From contig NZ_PDUD01000020.1 of NCBI RefSeq assembly GCF_002646595.1, positions 186,001 to 250,000 on the forward strand: a stretch of DNA of 64,000 bases. The letters are read 5' to 3'. Every line of letters starts with the position of its first letter. The stretch's first letter is position 1. The stretch comes from Flavilitoribacter nigricans DSM 23189 = NBRC 102662 (lineage in GTDB: Bacteria; Bacteroidota; Bacteroidia; Chitinophagales; Saprospiraceae). Positions 44,409-53,131 of this stretch are shown in pieces. Made by a program: the position numbers and the translations under genes. Under the pieces are notes generated by a model that had not been told where the DNA came from, made no database searches, and saw only the letters and a list, made by a program, of their open reading frames with translations.

Positions 44409-44819
44409 ATGAGAAATTTTTTCCTGGAACGGCAGCTTCGGCGCATCGAACGAGATGTGAGTGACGACTTACTGATGATACTGGAGGTTGGTCCCCAGTA
44501 TTATTCGAACCAGGAATTGTACGAACTGACCGACGAATTGCAGCAGCAGGAGGAGATCTCCAAAAACCTTCAGCGCAACTTTTTCCTCTTCCTGGTTTCC
44601 ATTCCCCTCTGGGTGTGTGCTTATTTCCTCTCCAATGCTTTTGGCTGGCATGCAGTGGCACGGATTTTCCTGTATATGATCCCCGTCGCCGGTCTGATCT
44701 TCGCCACCGGAAGTTTCTATTGCCGCTATCAGTACCGCAACTGCCGCCACGCCAACCTCATTCGCTCCATCATCCAACAGGAACTCGAACGTCGCCGCAA
44801 AGACGCTTCCATCTCCTGA
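44409..44819 (+). CDS. small two-helix membrane protein, unknown
   Basis: The 136-residue product has a charged N-terminal helical part (RRIERDVSDDLLMILE, ELYELTDELQQQEEISKN), two membrane helices (about 58-78 and 84-106) and a basic helical tail (IRSIIQQELERRRKD). No family is recognised. The charged helices on both sides suggest a scaffold-like or regulatory membrane protein, but nothing more can be said. It stands alone, followed by a CAACC-type low-complexity repeat. Confidence 0.65.
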   Translation: MRNFFLERQLRRIERDVSDDLLMILEVGPQYYSNQELYELTDELQQQEEISKNLQRNFFLFLVSIPLWVCAYFLSNAFGWHAVARIFLYMIPVAGLIFATGSFYCRYQYRNCRHANLIRSIIQQELERRRKDASIS

Positions 44820-44820
44820 C

Positions 44821-44889
44821 AACCGACCCTCAACCATCCACCGTCAACCCTCGACCATCAACCGTCAACCGTCCACCATCAACCATCCA
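44821..44889. repeat. CAACC(A/G)(T/C)C low-complexity tandem repeat
   Basis: About ten degenerate copies of a 7-10 base unit such as CAACCATC, CAACCGTC and CCACCATC run directly after the stop of the preceding gene. Similar runs are frequent between genes in Bacteroidota. No role is known. Confidence 0.75.
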
Positions 44890-44973
44890 AAAATAATCCC
44901 CCCACTTTCCAGTGACCTTTCCCACTTCAAGCGTCATATCTGATTATCAACACTTTTAAATCCAATAAAGGGT

Positions 44974-46077
44974 ATGAAGCGCTGCTCCCTGCTGGCTATG
45001 ATCATAGCCGCGTTTTCGCTTGCCCAACTGCAAGCCCAATCCGGTGATTACGTCATTCGTGGCGACACCTTGCTTTCCGGAGAAAAAGTCCGCTACGATC
45101 CACTCCGACCGACCGAAGTAGCATTTAGGTCCCGTAAAAAAGGTCAGCAGATCTTTTCCGCCGACGAGGTCAGTGAATTTGGCCTCAAAGAGGACGGCGG
45201 CCGGGTTTTTAGATCCTTTCCACTGGCAAATGGTGGACAGTACCAACGCTTTTTTCTGGAACGACTGGAAACCGGTGAGCTCGAACTTTACCATCTGGCT
45301 TCCGGGCACGATCGCTTTTATCTGTTTTCAGATACCCTGATCCCTCTGGATCCGGTTACCTTCCAACATATTATTCAACTAAGAACGAGCTATTGCCCGG
45401 AGCTGAAGCAGCAGTACCAACTGATCCATTATACCAAAGCGTCATTGACTTATTTTGTCCGCGCTTTCAACCGAAAAAAATGTGGAAATGTACCCTTTGT
45501 CCAATTTGGGGGCGGTGTAGGGTATGGCCAACAGGAATTGCAGTTGCCCGCGGGAATTTTTCCCGAAATACTGGCGGCGGGCCGCTCTCTGACTGCAACC
45601 AATCTGGATCTCTCCCTTTTCATAGACCAGCCCATCTGGAAACTACCTGGTCTAAGTCTCACCAATTCCATCGGATTTAGTCAAAGTTTATTTGCGGCCG
45701 AGCTACTCTCACCCCGTATCAATCAGGACATTCAGATCAAACTGTCGAATATTCAGTGGAGTCTAACTCCCCGGTATACTTTTGATCTACGCAGTGTGCG
45801 GCCCTATCTGCTGGCCGGAGGAGCCGTGTCCTACACGATCGACCCCGAAACTAAATTTTTGCAGGCCACCATTGACGGTTCCACTGTTAGCATCGATTAT
45901 TCGGATCAGCTCGTTCCCCAGCCCGGTATATTCTACGGTTTTCAGTACGGCGGGGGCATCCAGCTATTTTACCACTTTGGCCATTACCTGGCCCTTGAGT
46001 ATAGCGGGAACCGACTAAGCAGTAAGGAAAAATACGGTCTGAACGCCAATTACCTCAAAATCAAAGTCAACCTATGA
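44974..46077 (+). CDS. outer-membrane beta-barrel protein, paralog family A
   Basis: The 367-residue protein has a signal peptide (MKRCSLLAMIIAAFSLAQ, cleavage near LQAQ). An N-terminal domain (about 22-160) follows, with GDYVIRGDTLLSGEKVRYD, SRKKGQQIFSADEVSEF and a Cys in RAFNRKKCGN. A C-terminal beta-barrel region with alternating strands ends in an aromatic-poor YLKIKVNL. The N-terminal domain is shared, at low identity, with the proteins encoded at 51801 and 54037. Function is unknown; the fold suggests a small porin or surface sensor. It overlaps the next gene by four bases (ATGA). Confidence 0.7.
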   Translation: MKRCSLLAMIIAAFSLAQLQAQSGDYVIRGDTLLSGEKVRYDPLRPTEVAFRSRKKGQQIFSADEVSEFGLKEDGGRVFRSFPLANGGQYQRFFLERLETGELELYHLASGHDRFYLFSDTLIPLDPVTFQHIIQLRTSYCPELKQQYQLIHYTKASLTYFVRAFNRKKCGNVPFVQFGGGVGYGQQELQLPAGIFPEILAAGRSLTATNLDLSLFIDQPIWKLPGLSLTNSIGFSQSLFAAELLSPRINQDIQIKLSNIQWSLTPRYTFDLRSVRPYLLAGGAVSYTIDPETKFLQATIDGSTVSIDYSDQLVPQPGIFYGFQYGGGIQLFYHFGHYLALEYSGNRLSSKEKYGLNANYLKIKVNL

Positions 46078-47798
46078 AAAACCACTCTCTGATCCGGCTT
46101 CCCTTTTTACTGCTACCGCTGCTCAACGCCTGTACGAAAGAAGATTTTCCCTACCCGAAAGCCTATCCGGTAGTGATCACGGACGAACTACTCGAAATGG
46201 ATGAAAGCGGGGTGACCTTTTACGGGGAGTTATTTACGGTAGGCACCCAGCCGATCCAGTCTTACGGCTTTTTGTGGTCCGGCAGTGACGCTACCGAACA
46301 ACGTATCTCGGTCACTGGCAATCTGGCGGAGGGCAAATTTTCCCATCGCCTGGCCACCTACTTACCCGCTGGAGTCAATTACACTTACCGGGCTTTTGTG
46401 GAAACGGCTGATCAACTGGTCATGGGGAATATCCGGCAGTTTATCAGTGTCGGCAATGCCGTACCCCGCATCCTTAGTTTTACCCCTGCTTCCGGAACGG
46501 ACGGTACGCTGGTAACACTGACGGCCATCAACCTCAGTACCGATCCGGAGCAGAACCTGATCTACGTCCAGGGTGAACTGGTTAAAGTGATCTCCAGCAC
46601 AGAAAATACGCTCATTTTCGAAATGCCCGTCACCAATTACCACGGAGCTGCGGAAATAGCGCTTCAGATCGGACTGACCGGTCAGGCAGGGGCGATCCGG
46701 GTTCTGGCTCCCGAAAAGTTTATGGTTCTGGGACCGCAGATTGATAATATCTCCCGGATCGACGCATTTCCCGGAGAGGAAATAACGATCCGCGGTAAAC
46801 ACTTCAGTGCCTATGGTACCGATGTCTACGTGCGGATCGGTGGGGAAGCTGCCGGCACTGTAGCTCTCAGCGATGAAGAGTTGACGATCATCGTACCGAG
46901 CGTAGAATACAGCCTTTTGGCGGATTTTGCGGGAGAATTGGAGTTATTCACGGCCCAAAAATCGGCAGTTTATCGGGAAACCTTTACGATCAAACGATCC
47001 TGGGAAGGCCGGTCCGAAGTTCCGGTGGCGGGGGCCTGGGCCCACAATGGGTTTACCTACGGCGGAAAGGGATACGTGCTGGATCCGGTTGCCCAAAGAA
47101 TGTATGACTATGATCCTCTGTCGGACCAGTGGACAACGCTGGGAGCCATCCCGGAGGGTATCCATTATGGGCGCAACCTCAGCTTCGTGTACAACCAAAA
47201 GCTCATTGTACTGGAGGGAACAGATCTCACCGGTACTAGCGGCCAGGTATGGGAATACGATCTTACTTCCGGCCAATGGCAGGAAGGAACGGTGATGCCT
47301 TTTAGTTTCCAGTATGCGACGGGAGTAATGTGGGGAAACCGCTTTTACGTGATCACCGGATGGGGAGAGGTCTGGACCTACCGACCGGATGACCGGACCT
47401 TTATTCGTAAACAGGACGTTCCGGCCAAATTTGCGTACGCCGGATCTGCTTTTGAGCAGGATGGCGAATTCCTGCTTGTGGATGATCAGGCAACCTGGCG
47501 CTATTTTCCCGATCTCGATACCTGGACTTTCCTGCATCCGAACCGGGTCATCCTGAACAGCAGTGAATTTCTGGGTTTCTCGCACGGAGGGACGAACTAT
47601 CTTCTGCAATCCGGAAGATATCTGTACAAATACCTGCACGCGCGGAGAGAATGGCGTCCGGTAAGCTCATTCCCGGGCTGCGGAGCCTACAATTACAGCG
47701 ATCGGGTGGCTTTTACGTTTAACGATCAGGCCTATCTGGCCGAATTCCACAATCCGGATGATCCTTGCGTTTCCGGACTTTATAAATTTCAGCCTTAG
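46074..47798 (+). CDS. IPT/TIG and Kelch-repeat lipoprotein
   Basis: The 574-residue protein has a lipoprotein signal (LLLPLLNACTKED, Cys20). Ig-like/IPT domains follow (about 130-305), with ILSFTPASGTDGTLVTLTA and IDAFPGEEITIRGKHFS as typical IPT starts. A Kelch-type propeller comes next (about 310-574), with repeated YDYDPLSDQWTTLG, WEYDLTSGQWQEG, WTYRPDDRTF and WRYFPDLDTWTF blades. Such proteins bind glycans or other proteins at the cell surface. The ATGA overlap with the outer-membrane protein gene suggests a two-gene unit and perhaps a shared complex. Confidence 0.87.
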   Translation: MKNHSLIRLPFLLLPLLNACTKEDFPYPKAYPVVITDELLEMDESGVTFYGELFTVGTQPIQSYGFLWSGSDATEQRISVTGNLAEGKFSHRLATYLPAGVNYTYRAFVETADQLVMGNIRQFISVGNAVPRILSFTPASGTDGTLVTLTAINLSTDPEQNLIYVQGELVKVISSTENTLIFEMPVTNYHGAAEIALQIGLTGQAGAIRVLAPEKFMVLGPQIDNISRIDAFPGEEITIRGKHFSAYGTDVYVRIGGEAAGTVALSDEELTIIVPSVEYSLLADFAGELELFTAQKSAVYRETFTIKRSWEGRSEVPVAGAWAHNGFTYGGKGYVLDPVAQRMYDYDPLSDQWTTLGAIPEGIHYGRNLSFVYNQKLIVLEGTDLTGTSGQVWEYDLTSGQWQEGTVMPFSFQYATGVMWGNRFYVITGWGEVWTYRPDDRTFIRKQDVPAKFAYAGSAFEQDGEFLLVDDQATWRYFPDLDTWTFLHPNRVILNSSEFLGFSHGGTNYLLQSGRYLYKYLHARREWRPVSSFPGCGAYNYSDRVAFTFNDQAYLAEFHNPDDPCVSGLYKFQP

Positions 47799-47869
47799 AC
47801 CGGCGGAAACCTTTAGCTGCGATCGAACTGATCCCGGTGATTTAATGGTGCTGTAAGCTATTTTTATTC

Positions 47870-47877
47870 TACTTTTG
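47870..47877 (+). promoter_or_regulatory. TAnnTTTG-like -7 box before the RNA methyltransferase gene
   Basis: TACTTTTG fits the Bacteroidota -7 consensus and lies 37 bases before the chosen ATG at 47914. A TTG at the usual -33 distance is not seen. This placement also argues against the TTG-led longer frame starting at 47875. Confidence 0.45.
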
Positions 47878-47913
47878 CCTGCATCATCATCAATTCAAGG
47901 GCTTAAAGTTCGC

Positions 47914-49131
47914 ATGGGTAAAAAAAATACGAATCGATTGTATCCCAATTTGGTGCAGGCCGTAGTGTCTGCGCTGCAAACCATTTTCACCGAAGATTAC
48001 TATGCAGACAAGGTCATTCAGCGTCTGCTGAAATCCAACCCGAAGTGGGGTTCCCGGGATCGGGCATTTCTGGCGGAAAGTGTCTATGAGATCGTTCGTT
48101 GGTACCGCCTGCTCTATACCGTACTGGGCCAGGAACCAAAAACGGAGGAAGACTGGTGGGAAATGTTCGGCGTCTATTATTTGCTGGCCGGTGGCGCCCT
48201 GCCCGACTGGAAAGAATTTTCCCGGCTCGATGCGGAACAGATCAAAAAGCGGCAAACGGAATTGCTGAAGGACCGAAAGATCCGGGAATCGATCCCCGAC
48301 TGGCTGGATGAACGGGGTGCCGCCGAACTGGGTGAACATTGGCCGGAAAGCATCGCGGCGCTCAACCGCATGGCCCAGGTCGTACTGCGGACTAATCAAC
48401 TAAAGACCACATCCGCTGAACTGGCCGAACTACTCAGCAAAGACGGTATTGAGACCCGAACCCTTGAGAACGGCGGTTTACTGGTCACCAAAAGGCGTAA
48501 TCTCTTCGCTACCAAAGCTTTCAAGCAGGGATTGTTTGAAGTACAGGATTTCTCCTCCCAGCAGGTGGCGCCCTTTCTGCAGGTAGAACCGGGTATGCAG
48601 GTGGTCGATGCCTGCGCCGGCGGCGGTGGGAAATCGCTTCATCTGGCTACACTAATGGAGAACAAAGGTCGGCTGTTGGCCATGGATACCGCCGCCTGGA
48701 AACTGAATGAGCTGAAGAAACGGGCCCGCCGCAACGGCATTCACATCGTGGAGACCCGACCGATCACCAATTCGAAAGTGATCAAGCGGCTGGAAGGCAA
48801 AGCGGATCGGCTTCTACTCGATGTTCCGTGTTCCGGTTTGGGCGTGATCCGGAGAAATCCCGACGCCAAATGGAAACTGAGTAATGACTTCATAGAAAGA
48901 GTACGGAAAGAGCAGGCGGACATCCTGGACCGATATCCCCGTATGCTGAAACCGGGCGGATTGCTGGTGTATGCCACCTGTAGCATTTTACCGAGTGAAA
49001 ACCGAAAACAGATAGACCGTTTTTTGGAAACCCATCCGGAATTCGAACTCGAAGAGGACCGGACCATCCTGCCGCAGGATGAAGGCTTTGACGGTTTCTA
49101 TATGGCCCGGCTCAAAAAGCGGGAAAACTGA
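47914..49131 (+). CDS. RsmB/NOP-type rRNA/tRNA m5C methyltransferase
   Basis: The ATG at 47914 (MGKKNTNRLYPN) was chosen over an upstream TTG. The 405-residue protein has an N-terminal NusB-like helical part and a SAM-binding Rossmann core with VVDACAGGGGKSLHLA (residues about 230-245). The two catalytic cysteines of the m5C class are present: C306 in DVPCSGLGVIRRNPD and C356 in YATCSILPSEN. It should transfer a methyl group to a cytosine of rRNA or tRNA. The target base cannot be deduced. It faces the trmD gene tail-to-tail, 14 bases apart. Confidence 0.93.
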   Translation: MGKKNTNRLYPNLVQAVVSALQTIFTEDYYADKVIQRLLKSNPKWGSRDRAFLAESVYEIVRWYRLLYTVLGQEPKTEEDWWEMFGVYYLLAGGALPDWKEFSRLDAEQIKKRQTELLKDRKIRESIPDWLDERGAAELGEHWPESIAALNRMAQVVLRTNQLKTTSAELAELLSKDGIETRTLENGGLLVTKRRNLFATKAFKQGLFEVQDFSSQQVAPFLQVEPGMQVVDACAGGGGKSLHLATLMENKGRLLAMDTAAWKLNELKKRARRNGIHIVETRPITNSKVIKRLEGKADRLLLDVPCSGLGVIRRNPDAKWKLSNDFIERVRKEQADILDRYPRMLKPGGLLVYATCSILPSENRKQIDRFLETHPEFELEEDRTILPQDEGFDGFYMARLKKREN

Positions 49132-49145
49132 GGCCATCCGGTTTC

Positions 49146-49829
49146 CTAATCTTCATCCCCCAGCAGGTCCGGACGCCGTTGCCGGGTTCGTTCCATGGCC
49201 TGATCGTTGCGCCAATCTTCAATCTTCGGCGTGTTTCCGGACAGTAGGATATCCGGTACTTTCCAGCCGCGGAACTCCGCCGGACGAGTGTACACGGGCG
49301 GGGCGAGCAGATCATCCTGAAAGGAATCGAAAAGCGCGGAGGTTTCATCGTTGAGTACACCGGGCAGTAAGCGTCCCAGAGAATCTACCAGCACGGCTGC
49401 GGCCAGCTCGCCACCCGAAAGCACATAATCTCCGATCGAGATCTCCATCGTGACGTAGTGCTCCCGGATCCTTTCGTCAATACCTTTATAGTGGCCGCAG
49501 ATCAACAGCAGATTGTTATTTAGAGACAGACGGTTACAGATGCCCTGATTGAGCGTTTTGCCGTCGGGAGTGAGGTAGATGATCTCATCGTAGGTGGTGG
49601 ATTCCTGTAAGCGATCAATACAGGCGGCCAGAGGTTCCACCATCATCACCATGCCCGCACCGCCACCGAATTGATAATCATCCACCTGCCGGTGTTTTCC
49701 AAGCCCGTATTCGCGTAGGTCGATCAGGTTGACCGTCAGCAGCCCCTTAGTCTGGGCGCGCTTCATGATGGAATGTTCCAGCGGACTGTGTAGTAATTCC
49801 GGCAAAACGGAGATGATATCAATTTGCAT
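49146..49829 (-). CDS. trmD: tRNA (guanine-37-N1)-methyltransferase
   Basis: The 227-residue SPOUT-class enzyme has the TrmD landmarks: start [38 protein letters not shown], the knotted region [14 protein letters not shown], and [14 protein letters not shown]. The C-terminal [21 protein letters not shown] contacts tRNA. It methylates G37 next to the anticodon to prevent +1 frameshifts. It is somewhat shorter than the E. coli enzyme (255 residues), as is usual in Bacteroidota. The rimM, rplS and rpsP genes often found with trmD are not nearby. Confidence 0.96.
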   Translation of the reverse strand: MQIDIISVLPELLHSPLEHSIMKRAQTKGLLTVNLIDLREYGLGKHRQVDDYQFGGGAGMVMMVEPLAACIDRLQESTTYDEIIYLTPDGKTLNQGICNRLSLNNNLLLICGHYKGIDERIREHYVTMEISIGDYVLSGGELAAAVLVDSLGRLLPGVLNDETSALFDSFQDDLLAPPVYTRPAEFRGWKVPDILLSGNTPKIEDWRNDQAMERTRQRRPDLLGDED

Positions 49830-50084
49830 AATCAGCTTCTGTCATTTTTTCGGCCACAAATATAGTCAAGATTTTTGTTGCGAGTTGTTCTCCGGTCGAG
49901 ACTGTAAGCAGGAAATTCGCTATCAAACTCACGCTCTTGGTCGTCTTTTAAACTTCCATATTATGTTAAAAATGCATTAATGACATCCGGGGGGATTGCC
50001 GATCTGCGGAATAATAATTATTTTAGAACGCGTTAAAACTTTTTACTCATCCGGATCGTCCATACCTCAAAAAACATCCAACCC

Positions 50085-50486
50085 ATGTCAAATATTCGTT
50101 ACGCTGTTCTGATCATCGGTGCGCTCAGTCTTTTACTTGGCCTCAGTCTGGGGCAGATCTACTTCCAACACCAACGGATCGAGCAATTGGAATTCAACCG
50201 TTTCCGCAGTTCTGTAAACGTACCGCAGGCCGCTCCCCATACCTGCCATCCCCGAAACAGATGCACCCACGATCTGTCGCGGTTCTTTGATGGTCATCGC
50301 GAATCTATGGAAAGAGCGAGAGTGGAAGCATTCCGTAAAAGACAGCGGGAGATGACCATTCAGGTGGACGAGGTGGAAAAAAGATTACAAAAAGCCATTC
50401 GCCGTTACAACAAAGAAGTGGAACTCTGGGAGAGTAACCATACCTGGAAAAGTACCAAGAACGGACTGTATCGATTTGAGGATTAA
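50085..50486 (+). CDS. small single-helix anchored protein, unknown
   Basis: The 133-residue product has one N-terminal membrane helix (about 6-24, YAVLIIGALSLLLGLSLGQ). A short Cys/His stretch (HTCHPRNRCTH, residues about 52-62) and a long charged helix (about 70-115, likely coiled coil) follow. It belongs to no family that I recognise. The CxxxxxC with flanking His could bind metal, which is speculation. It stands alone between trmD and the FKBP gene. Confidence 0.6.
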   Translation: MSNIRYAVLIIGALSLLLGLSLGQIYFQHQRIEQLEFNRFRSSVNVPQAAPHTCHPRNRCTHDLSRFFDGHRESMERARVEAFRKRQREMTIQVDEVEKRLQKAIRRYNKEVELWESNHTWKSTKNGLYRFED

Positions 50487-50658
50487 GCAATCCCCGTATC
50501 GCGTTTGATCTAAAATACTAGAACTTCGCGGATCTCAGATTCCGGCCGAATACTCCAACCAATTCCCGGGATCTGAGGTCATCTATTCCTTTCTGGAATA
50601 AACAGAATCATAACATTACCTATCGGAAAAACTTATTTCCATCTTTCCGAATAAGCAA

Positions 50659-50730
50659 GAGGGTATAAAGTCGTGTAGAGCGTTTACCCTTCAATTAGGC
50701 AAACTTACTACCAACCGACCTTATACCCTC
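50659..50730 (-). terminator. large hairpin downstream of the FKBP gene
   Basis: GAGGGTATAAAGTCG (50659-50673) pairs with CGACCTTATACCCTC (50716-50730) with one G-U pair, closing a 42-base loop. It lies 17 bases past the FKBP stop on the minus strand. There is no strong T run. Confidence 0.55.
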
Positions 50731-50747
50731 CGGCAAAGTATTTACAA

Positions 50748-51398
50748 TTAGTTGATCTTCAACAGTTCCACATCAAAGATCAAAGTAGAGTAAGGTCCGA
50801 TCTTTCCACCGGCACCCCGCTCCCCGTAAGCCAGGTCGTACGGGATGTACAATCTCCATTTTGATCCCAGTGGCATCAACTGCAGACCTTCCACCCAGCC
50901 CTGGATAACCTGGGTTACCCCGAAGGTGGCCGGCTGGCCGCGATCCACGCTACTATCGAAAACCGTTCCGTCCAGCAGCGTACCGTGGTAGTGTACCGTC
51001 ACGCGGTCCGTGGGTTGCGGTAGAGCGCCGTCTCCGGCTTGCAACACTTCGTACTGCAGACCGCTCGGCAGAACCGTAACTTCTTCCCGCTGGCCGTTTT
51101 GCTCGAGGAAATCCTTTCCTTTATTGATAATTCCTTCGTACTGCTTGGCCTGTTGGGCCTGCATGAATTCCTGAACGATCTGATTGGCTTTGCTGAGATC
51201 GATATCCAGCTCACCTCCGGCGACCATATCCTGAACTCCCTTGGAATAGGAAGCAACATCAATTTCTGAAATACCTTGCTTTTGTAGACTCTGGGCCATC
51301 AATACGCCCAGACTGTAACTTAATGAATCCATATTGGTTTGTGCATTAGAAAAAATAGTCAACATCAGGCAAAATGCCAGTATGCCTATTGCTTTCAT
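50748..51398 (-). CDS. FKBP-type peptidyl-prolyl isomerase (Mip-like), exported
   Basis: The 216-residue protein has a signal sequence (MKAIGILAFCLMLTIFSNAQ). A helical dimerisation part like that of Mip/FkpA follows (about 25-105, SYSLGVLMAQSLQKQGI). The C-terminal FKBP domain (about 115-216) has VTVHYHGTLLDGTVFDSS, VIQGWVEGLQLMPLGSKW and YGERGAGGKIGPYSTLIFDV. The catalytic-pocket aromatic and Asp residues are conserved (Y, F, D in YHGTLLDGTVFD). It assists folding of periplasmic proteins by proline isomerisation. The gene is a single unit with terminator hairpins on its downstream side. Confidence 0.94.
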   Translation of the reverse strand: MKAIGILAFCLMLTIFSNAQTNMDSLSYSLGVLMAQSLQKQGISEIDVASYSKGVQDMVAGGELDIDLSKANQIVQEFMQAQQAKQYEGIINKGKDFLEQNGQREEVTVLPSGLQYEVLQAGDGALPQPTDRVTVHYHGTLLDGTVFDSSVDRGQPATFGVTQVIQGWVEGLQLMPLGSKWRLYIPYDLAYGERGAGGKIGPYSTLIFDVELLKIN

Positions 51399-51484
51399 GT
51401 TATTTGGTTTGTTTGAGTGCTAAAACGCGCGCAAAGGTAGGGAAAGTATTTCATAACCTGAGGCCTGACCATAATCTATACTAT

Positions 51485-51523
51485 ACTTAAAGCGGTTTAG
51501 GATTTCCCCAAACCGCTTTAAGT
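51485..51523. terminator. perfect 14-bp hairpin between FKBP gene and remnant
   Basis: ACTTAAAGCGGTTT (51485-51498) and its exact complement AAACCGCTTTAAGT (51510-51523) enclose an 11-base loop. It follows the stop of the minus-strand remnant and lies upstream of the FKBP gene. It probably terminated the gene now decayed. Confidence 0.65.
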
Positions 51524-51534
51524 AAAGTAGTATG

Positions 51535-51755
51535 CTAAGCACTGTCCAAATCTAAAAACAGGAAATCCGCACTCGCCACCAGTATGTTGGTCCCAAAAGC
51601 CCGCACATCGGCCAATTCTGCGTTGAACTGTTCGTATTGCAGATGAATGTTAATGTTGAGCTGCTTCCCGGAAAGGGTTTCAAGTTCCTCCCGATCCCGG
51701 CCCTGAAAATAAAGGCCTGAACGACATCCGGGTCGATCTCGTCGTTATTTACCGC
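51535..51755 (-). pseudogene. frameshifted C-terminal remnant of an outer-membrane paralog
   Basis: Minus-strand translation gives VVQAFIFRAGIGRNLKPFPG in one frame and, after a single-base shift near 51655, NIHLQYEQFNAELADVRAFG and TNILVASADFLF in another. These line up with KSFRFNGGIGTRLKFIPG and LEYEQINGELNDARHFETNA in the intact neighbour at 51801-52985. An in-frame stop cuts it off upstream. It is therefore the last sixth of a third paralog in the same orientation, inactivated by truncation and frameshift. Confidence 0.8.
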
Positions 51756-51800
51756 TTTCTAAGTTCAATCTGCCGGGTGAGCCGGGTATTAACACTATCT

Positions 51801-52985
51801 TTAAAACAATACTGCCAAGCTCACCAAAATGGCATTGGTCTCAAAATGGCGCGCATCGTTAAGTTCACCGTTTATCTGTTCGTATTCCAGGCTGAGGTCG
51901 ACATTAGTACCCGGAATAAACTTCAGGCGAGTACCGATACCGCCGTTAAAGCGGAAGGACTTGTAAATCTCCATGTCCACCGTGGTGTTTTCCACTTCTC
52001 CAATCAGTTTGACTCTTTGGGTGATCAGGTCTTTTTTCAGATAAACGGGAATCTTGGTCCCTCCGAAGAAATACGGGCTGACCTTGCCCTTGCCGAACTG
52101 ATACCGAAGATTCAGGGGAATATCCAGTTGCTCAAACTGGTTGATATGAATCAAGGTACCGAGAGAGTAGGGTGTCTGTTGGGTAAATTCGAAGCGATGA
52201 TAGACCACACCGGTACGAAATGCCAGATTTTCAAAGTAAGACAGATGGACCAGCAGACCGGCCTGTATGCCGTCACCGTTGCCTTTAGAAACCGGCTGGG
52301 CAGCATTGTAATTGTTAGCAATGCTTTTGATAAAATCTTTGCCGGCCAACACCCCGAAATTTACCAGGAGCCGGCGCGGGATGGTTAGCGATTGGGTAGC
52401 CGTTTCCGGGTGTGCGCATTGATTATAGCGACGCACGTAGCTCGTAAGGGCACCTTGCGTGAACTCGATGCGGCCGCCCCGTAAAATTAATGATTCGCAG
52501 TCCCTCAGTGTATATCTGATAAGCCCTTCGTATCCTTTATCACTTTTCAGCTGACCGTCCTCTATCCGATCCCGTTTCTCCAACTGGACCACTTCGCCGG
52601 AGGCCTTGGTCAGGACATACACCGGGTCGGAAACGGTATTGTATTCGTAGAGTCCGGCATAACCGGTCACCAGTTGGCGGAGGAACTTCAGCTCTGTCTT
52701 TTCCTCTATGGTAATCGGTAGGGAACGGTAACTGAAATTAGGGTCGTAAAAGAAGGAATGGACCTGTTCCGGAGAGAATTGTTGCGGCGAGGTCTGTGCG
52801 AGATCCGCCTTGAACATAAAGGCATTGCTTTGACTTACCTTAAGCCGGTCCTGAATATACCCGTGTGTGGTATCACCGGAAAGGGAGACATATCCGCCCC
52901 GTACGTATTCACCGGTTTGGGCGGTGAGGGGAGCGCCTGCAATACAGCATAGAGAAACGCATAGAAAGATGAAAGATCTTGTCAT
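51801..52985 (-). CDS. outer-membrane beta-barrel protein, paralog family B1
   Basis: The start was set at 52985 (MTRSFIFLCVSLCCIAG, signal to about LTAQ); 24 upstream codons lack signal character. The 394-residue mature-type protein has an N-terminal domain with GGYVSLSGDTTHGYIQDR, FFYDPNFSYRSLPI, FLRQLVTGYAGLYEY, VYVLTKASGEVVQLEKRD and the motif VRRYNQCAHP. A beta-barrel C-half follows, ending LVSLAVLF with the terminal Phe of outer-membrane proteins. It is a close paralog of the protein at 54037, and the neighbouring remnant is a third copy. Function is unknown; an AraC regulator between the two copies may control them. Confidence 0.78.
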   Translation of the reverse strand: MTRSFIFLCVSLCCIAGAPLTAQTGEYVRGGYVSLSGDTTHGYIQDRLKVSQSNAFMFKADLAQTSPQQFSPEQVHSFFYDPNFSYRSLPITIEEKTELKFLRQLVTGYAGLYEYNTVSDPVYVLTKASGEVVQLEKRDRIEDGQLKSDKGYEGLIRYTLRDCESLILRGGRIEFTQGALTSYVRRYNQCAHPETATQSLTIPRRLLVNFGVLAGKDFIKSIANNYNAAQPVSKGNGDGIQAGLLVHLSYFENLAFRTGVVYHRFEFTQQTPYSLGTLIHINQFEQLDIPLNLRYQFGKGKVSPYFFGGTKIPVYLKKDLITQRVKLIGEVENTTVDMEIYKSFRFNGGIGTRLKFIPGTNVDLSLEYEQINGELNDARHFETNAILVSLAVLF

Positions 52986-53131
52986 TTGATTGCCGGAATT
53001 TGATGATTTTGAATTTACCTGAAATACCAGGTTTTTATGAAGCAAAATTGTCCACATCCGGCGATATAGTAATAGGGCAAAAACGCGATTTTACAGGACA
53101 AAACGTTCATTTTCTCGTAGTGGCAGAACCA

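Noticed and set aside
51690-51765. Plus-strand reading GLNDIRVDLVVIYRF that looks like an outer-membrane protein end
   Set aside because: The same bases on the minus strand align with the neighbouring paralog over 60 residues, which is the stronger explanation.
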